Shown here in pieces: positions 5,926 through 8,166 of a stretch of 8,166 nt of DNA. The stretch is from Lachnospiraceae bacterium (GTDB taxonomy: Bacteria > Bacillota > Clostridia > Lachnospirales > Lachnospiraceae): assembly GCA_003542935.1 (NCBI GenBank), contig DPJQ01000268.1, positions 1 through 8,166 of the forward strand, written 5' to 3'. Numbering within the stretch: position 1 is the first letter of the stretch; each line of letters begins with the position of its first letter. The notes under the pieces are model-generated. The model did not search any database. It saw only the letters and a list, made by a program, of their open reading frames with translations, and had not been told where the DNA came from. The position numbers were made by a program, and so were the translations under genes.

Positions 5926-6831
5926 TTAAATATTCTGATTCACATACTCAATCAATTCCGCAGATATTCTGCTGATCGTATCCCTGACCCGCTTCACATA
6001 ACCGAAATAAATAATCCCGTCCTCCTCCGCGGTCAGCGGGATCGTGTGAAGCACCTTCTCATGAAAGTGGCGAATCAGCAGCTCGCAGCCCAGATGGCAC
6101 AATGCCCCATCCGCCACCATATGATAGAGCATCGCATCGCTGTTCGTCGTCACAATATCGTCCATCTTGCTGAAACGACGAACGGAATCATTCAGATGCC
6201 CCAGATGATGGATCAGAGAAAAATAGTCCTCCGCGTACTGAATATAACGCAGATTCTTAAGTTCCGCTTCATCCACCGAATCTGCGCCAAACAAGGGATG
6301 ATTTTTCCCCACAATCAGGGCCATCCGGGTCTCTTTCATCGGCACAAACTCCAGCCGTTTGTGCTCCAATGTCTGGTTCAAAGCCGACAGCTGATGTTCC
6401 GATACATAGACAAAACCGATTTCCGCCACATGCTTGTGCATAAACCCAAGAATATCTTCCATACACCCCTGGAGCATGCTAAACTGCATCTTTCCTTCCT
6501 GTCCGGTATAAAAATCCGCGCACACCTGGGCCAGACGGATTCCCGGCATGACCGCCACTGCCAGTTTTTTCGCACTGTTTTCCTCGTTGATACGGCCGAT
6601 CATATCCGAATTTTTCAAAATAACAGAGGCGTAATCGTAGACCTTCTTTCCTTCGGCCGTCACTCTCACGCCTCTGGATTCCCTGACCAACAGTTTCAGA
6701 TGAAGTTCATCCTCCAATGCCTTCACTGTTTTGCTGACATGGGGCTGTGTAGTGTACAGCATCTTGGCCGCGTTCTGAAAACTCCCCATATCCGCGCTGA
6801 CCACAAAATATTGCAATTGCTTCAGTTCCAT
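5926..6831 (-). CDS. LysR-type transcriptional regulator
   Basis: This 301-residue protein has the normal LysR length and layout. The N-terminal winged helix-turn-helix (1-60) includes LQYFVVSADMGSFQNAAKML (6-25) and TTQPHVSKTVKALEDELHLK (27-46), then the wing LLVRESRGVRVTAEG (47-61). A linker helix (62-86) leads to a periplasmic-binding-protein-like effector domain (about 88-295). These regulators usually act as tetramers on a target promoter and often on their own gene. The ligand is unknown. GGGAGG lies 6-7 bases upstream of ATG, and a perfect palindrome lies 21 bp upstream of the start. The nearest candidate targets are itself, the dnaK-like gene downstream and the AEC transporter; LysR/AEC pairing is common, although here the dnaK-like gene lies between them. 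Confidence 0.94.
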   Translation of the reverse strand: MELKQLQYFVVSADMGSFQNAAKMLYTTQPHVSKTVKALEDELHLKLLVRESRGVRVTAEGKKVYDYASVILKNSDMIGRINEENSAKKLAVAVMPGIRLAQVCADFYTGQEGKMQFSMLQGCMEDILGFMHKHVAEIGFVYVSEHQLSALNQTLEHKRLEFVPMKETRMALIVGKNHPLFGADSVDEAELKNLRYIQYAEDYFSLIHHLGHLNDSVRRFSKMDDIVTTNSDAMLYHMVADGALCHLGCELLIRHFHEKVLHTIPLTAEEDGIIYFGYVKRVRDTISRISAELIEYVNQNI

Positions 6832-6851
6832 AAGTATCCTCCCGATATTTT

Positions 6852-6870
6852 AGAACAAATAATTTGTTCT
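6852..6870. promoter_or_regulatory. Perfect 19-bp palindrome, likely operator
   Basis: AGAACAAAT, a central A and ATTTGTTCT form a perfect 9-1-9 palindrome, 21 bp upstream of the LysR start and between its predicted -10 and ribosome binding site. A one-base loop rules out a normal RNA hairpin, so a dimeric DNA-binding protein is more likely. Autoregulation by the LysR protein is the simplest idea. However, the centred symmetry gives A-N11-T, not the classical LysR T-N11-A, so another repressor is possible. Confidence 0.7.
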
Positions 6871-6921
6871 CCTCCGCAATCGGTTTTCGCCTCTCAGGCA
6901 TTTTTCCTCAATCTGGGGACT

Positions 6922-6930
6922 ATTCTATCA
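6922..6930 (-). promoter_or_regulatory. Possible extended -10 promoter of the LysR gene
   Basis: On the minus strand TGATAGAAT gives a TGn extended -10 with TAGAAT (6922-6927). No good -35 lies at 17 bp (TGGTTC). If it is used, the 19-bp palindrome falls about 45-63 bases downstream of the transcription start, a position suited to roadblock repression. Confidence 0.4.
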
Positions 6931-6970
6931 TATTTTGTCAGGTTGAACCAGCAGAAGTTTGGGGAAATAA

Positions 6971-7000
6971 ATAACCGGCGTGATTTCTCACGCCGGTTAT
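6971..7000 (-). terminator. Intrinsic terminator of the FN3-like gene
   Basis: A perfect 13-bp stem (ATAACCGGCGTGA and TCACGCCGGTTAT) with a 4-base loop lies 5 bases past the stop codon of the secreted protein gene. On the minus strand it is followed by TTATTTCCCC. It separates this gene from the LysR gene downstream. Confidence 0.88.
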
Positions 7001-7005
7001 ACCGC

Positions 7006-8007
7006 TTATGCGTAGCTGAAATATGCTGTATCATAATATGCGGCTACTGACTTGTATGACTTCTTGCCATATTTTACAACAGCCTTGACATATATGCCAT
7101 AACGCTTATAGAGCGGTATTTTACTTATTGTATAAGATGTTTTACCCGCACTCAATGTTTTTACTTTCTTGAACTTTGGATTGGATACACTGGCATCTTT
7201 ACACAGATATACCTCATATTTGGTTGCATTCGCAATCTTCTTCCATTTGATTGTTGCGGATCTGTTCTTGCTGCTCAGCTTCATGTTAGTTGCTGCCTGG
7301 GGAATGACCACTTTGCTTGCGGACCACACACCATACTGATTCTTACTATTTAAAGTTATGTAGCCTCTCACCTTCACACTGAAGCCCCTGTTCTTGACCG
7401 ACTTAATGTTGAAAGATGTGCTGACCGTCCTGCTGTTTGTGCCTGCTACCGTTAAAGTTTTCAGCTTTTTCTTGCCGTCTACGGTACTCACAACCACCTG
7501 CCAGCCATCTGCGGCATATGTATCTTTCGCATTTAAAGTCCAGCCGACTTTTACAGCGTTACTTGACTTTGGATTCCAGTCAAAAGTAGTGCTGGAGCTT
7601 GAATTTGCCACATTACCCGGCTTACCGGGTGTAGAATACGCATAAATAGCTATGCCGGTACCATACACTCCCTGCATGGCAAAATTATAAATAGAGGCTT
7701 CATCCGCTTCCAGAGTCTCATTATTATATCCAATAATAACAACCTCGGCACGATTTCCTGCCGCCAGACCGGACACCTTGTAACTGGTTCCCGTCTGTCT
7801 GGTCACAAACTGTCCGTTCACATACACAAGATAACCGGATGCTGACGCATCCCACTTCACCGTAGCCGTTGATTTTGTAGCTCCTGTCTGGGTCAGGCCG
7901 GTGACTGGCACTGTCTCGGCCGATACCGCAATGCTCATAGCAAATAACATTGCCATCATGAGCATCAGTGTGAAACATGATCTTTGAATGATTTTCTTTG
8001 CTTTCAT
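7006..8007 (-). CDS. Secreted fibronectin-III-like repeat protein
   Basis: This 333-residue protein starts with a Sec signal peptide: KAKK, then a hydrophobic core at about 11-27 and a likely signal peptidase I site after VSA (A30|E31). The mature part looks like three beta-sandwich FN3-like domains: about 31-98, 128-235 and 236-325. Typical FN3 strand motifs are visible, such as TATVKWDASASGYLVYV (47-63) and SATIKWKKIANATKYEVYL (250-268). The C-terminal domain is rich in Lys, Tyr and Ser. No LPXTG, SLH, choline-binding or enzyme domain is present, so it is probably released or held by charge to the wall; carbohydrate or protein binding is a guess. AAGGAG lies 8-9 bases before ATG. By eye its sequence is more AT-rich than the dnaK-like and transporter genes. 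It is monocistronic. Confidence 0.85.
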   Translation of the reverse strand: MKAKKIIQRSCFTLMLMMAMLFAMSIAVSAETVPVTGLTQTGATKSTATVKWDASASGYLVYVNGQFVTRQTGTSYKVSGLAAGNRAEVVIIGYNNETLEADEASIYNFAMQGVYGTGIAIYAYSTPGKPGNVANSSSSTTFDWNPKSSNAVKVGWTLNAKDTYAADGWQVVVSTVDGKKKLKTLTVAGTNSRTVSTSFNIKSVKNRGFSVKVRGYITLNSKNQYGVWSASKVVIPQAATNMKLSSKNRSATIKWKKIANATKYEVYLCKDASVSNPKFKKVKTLSAGKTSYTISKIPLYKRYGIYVKAVVKYGKKSYKSVAAYYDTAYFSYA

Positions 8008-8075
8008 AGCACACTCTCCTTGATTATAAATCTACTGTCTCATCCATACTATCACCTTGATAAGCCAGCAAAATA

Positions 8076-8104
8076 ACAATAGCACATTTCACGTATTTTA
8101 TCAA
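8076..8104 (-). promoter_or_regulatory. Promoter of the FN3-like gene
   Basis: On the minus strand TTGATA (8099-8104), a 17-bp spacer and TATTGT (8076-8081) match sigma-A spacing. The leader would be about 62 bases. A TATAAT also occurs just before the ribosome binding site (8023-8028), but it is too close to the start codon to be the -10. Confidence 0.5.
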
Positions 8105-8142
8105 TGCCCGAATGGCCCTGTCGTCTAATTTTTCCCCGGTAA

Positions 8143-8157
8143 CGTTACTTTTCACAC
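8143..8157 (-). repeat. 15-bp inverted repeat, right copy
   Basis: CGTTACTTTTCACAC is the exact reverse complement of 101-115. After it the window ends in GGTAGCCAA. The left copy read in the same direction continues CAAATGTCAGT, so a longer, imperfect repeat may continue beyond the window end. It lies upstream of the FN3-like gene's promoter. Confidence 0.55.
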
Positions 8158-8166
8158 GGTAGCCAA

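Noticed and set aside
6046..7050. Plus-strand open frame of 334 codons opposite the LysR gene
   Set aside because: It is antisense to a well-supported LysR gene. Its translation is His/Gln-rich without any recognisable domain, and it runs through the LysR promoter region and the downstream terminator.
7616..7631. ACCCGG-CTTA-CCGGGT palindrome
   Set aside because: It lies inside the FN3-like coding region, where it encodes a Pro-Gly-Lys-Pro-Gly linker, and is probably a coding coincidence.
101..8157. Terminal inverted repeats of an 8-kb transposon
   Set aside because: No transposase, integrase or target-site duplication is visible and the genes inside are ordinary chromosomal ones. A dispersed intergenic repeat is simpler.

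Overview
This 8.2 kb window looks like chromosome of a mid-GC Clostridia bacterium, probably Lachnospiraceae. The reasons are strong AGGAGG-type ribosome binding sites, a Gram-positive type DnaK without the proteobacterial insertion, a typical clostridial ECF sigma/anti-sigma pair, and a secreted fibronectin-III-like protein. This placement is inference from protein character, not from a database search. No phage genes, transposase, CRISPR array, tRNA or rRNA were seen.

Layout. 1-297 is non-coding, with repeat-like sequence and the promoter of the first gene. 298-750 (+) encodes a small single-pass membrane protein of unknown function, closed by a perfect bidirectional terminator (751-788). 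2825-809 (-) is a four-gene run: ECF sigma factor, membrane-anchored putative anti-sigma factor, TM2-like membrane protein and a small three-helix membrane protein. It ends at the same terminator. 3086-4012 (+) is an AEC (auxin efflux carrier) family transporter behind a strong sigma-A type promoter. 5768-4014 (-) is a stand-alone, tail-less DnaK/Hsp70 paralogue, converging on the transporter with one base between the stop codons. 6831-5926 (-) is a LysR-type regulator with a perfect 19-bp palindrome in its leader. 8007-7006 (-) is a secreted three-domain FN3-like protein with its own promoter and terminator.

How the parts may work together. The sigma operon looks like an envelope-stress module: sigma, its membrane tether and two further membrane proteins. 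The dnaK paralogue has no terminator of its own. The first convincing minus-strand terminator downstream of it lies in the transporter's 5' leader, so dnaK transcripts probably run antisense across the whole transporter gene. The LysR protein could regulate itself through the palindrome, and might control the neighbouring dnaK or transporter gene.

I found no clearly new multi-gene defence or mobile system. The points most worth a second look are the dnaK/transporter antisense arrangement, the unusual substrate-binding domain of the Hsp70, the LysR palindrome, the uncharacterised sigma operon and a 15-bp inverted repeat shared by the two window ends.
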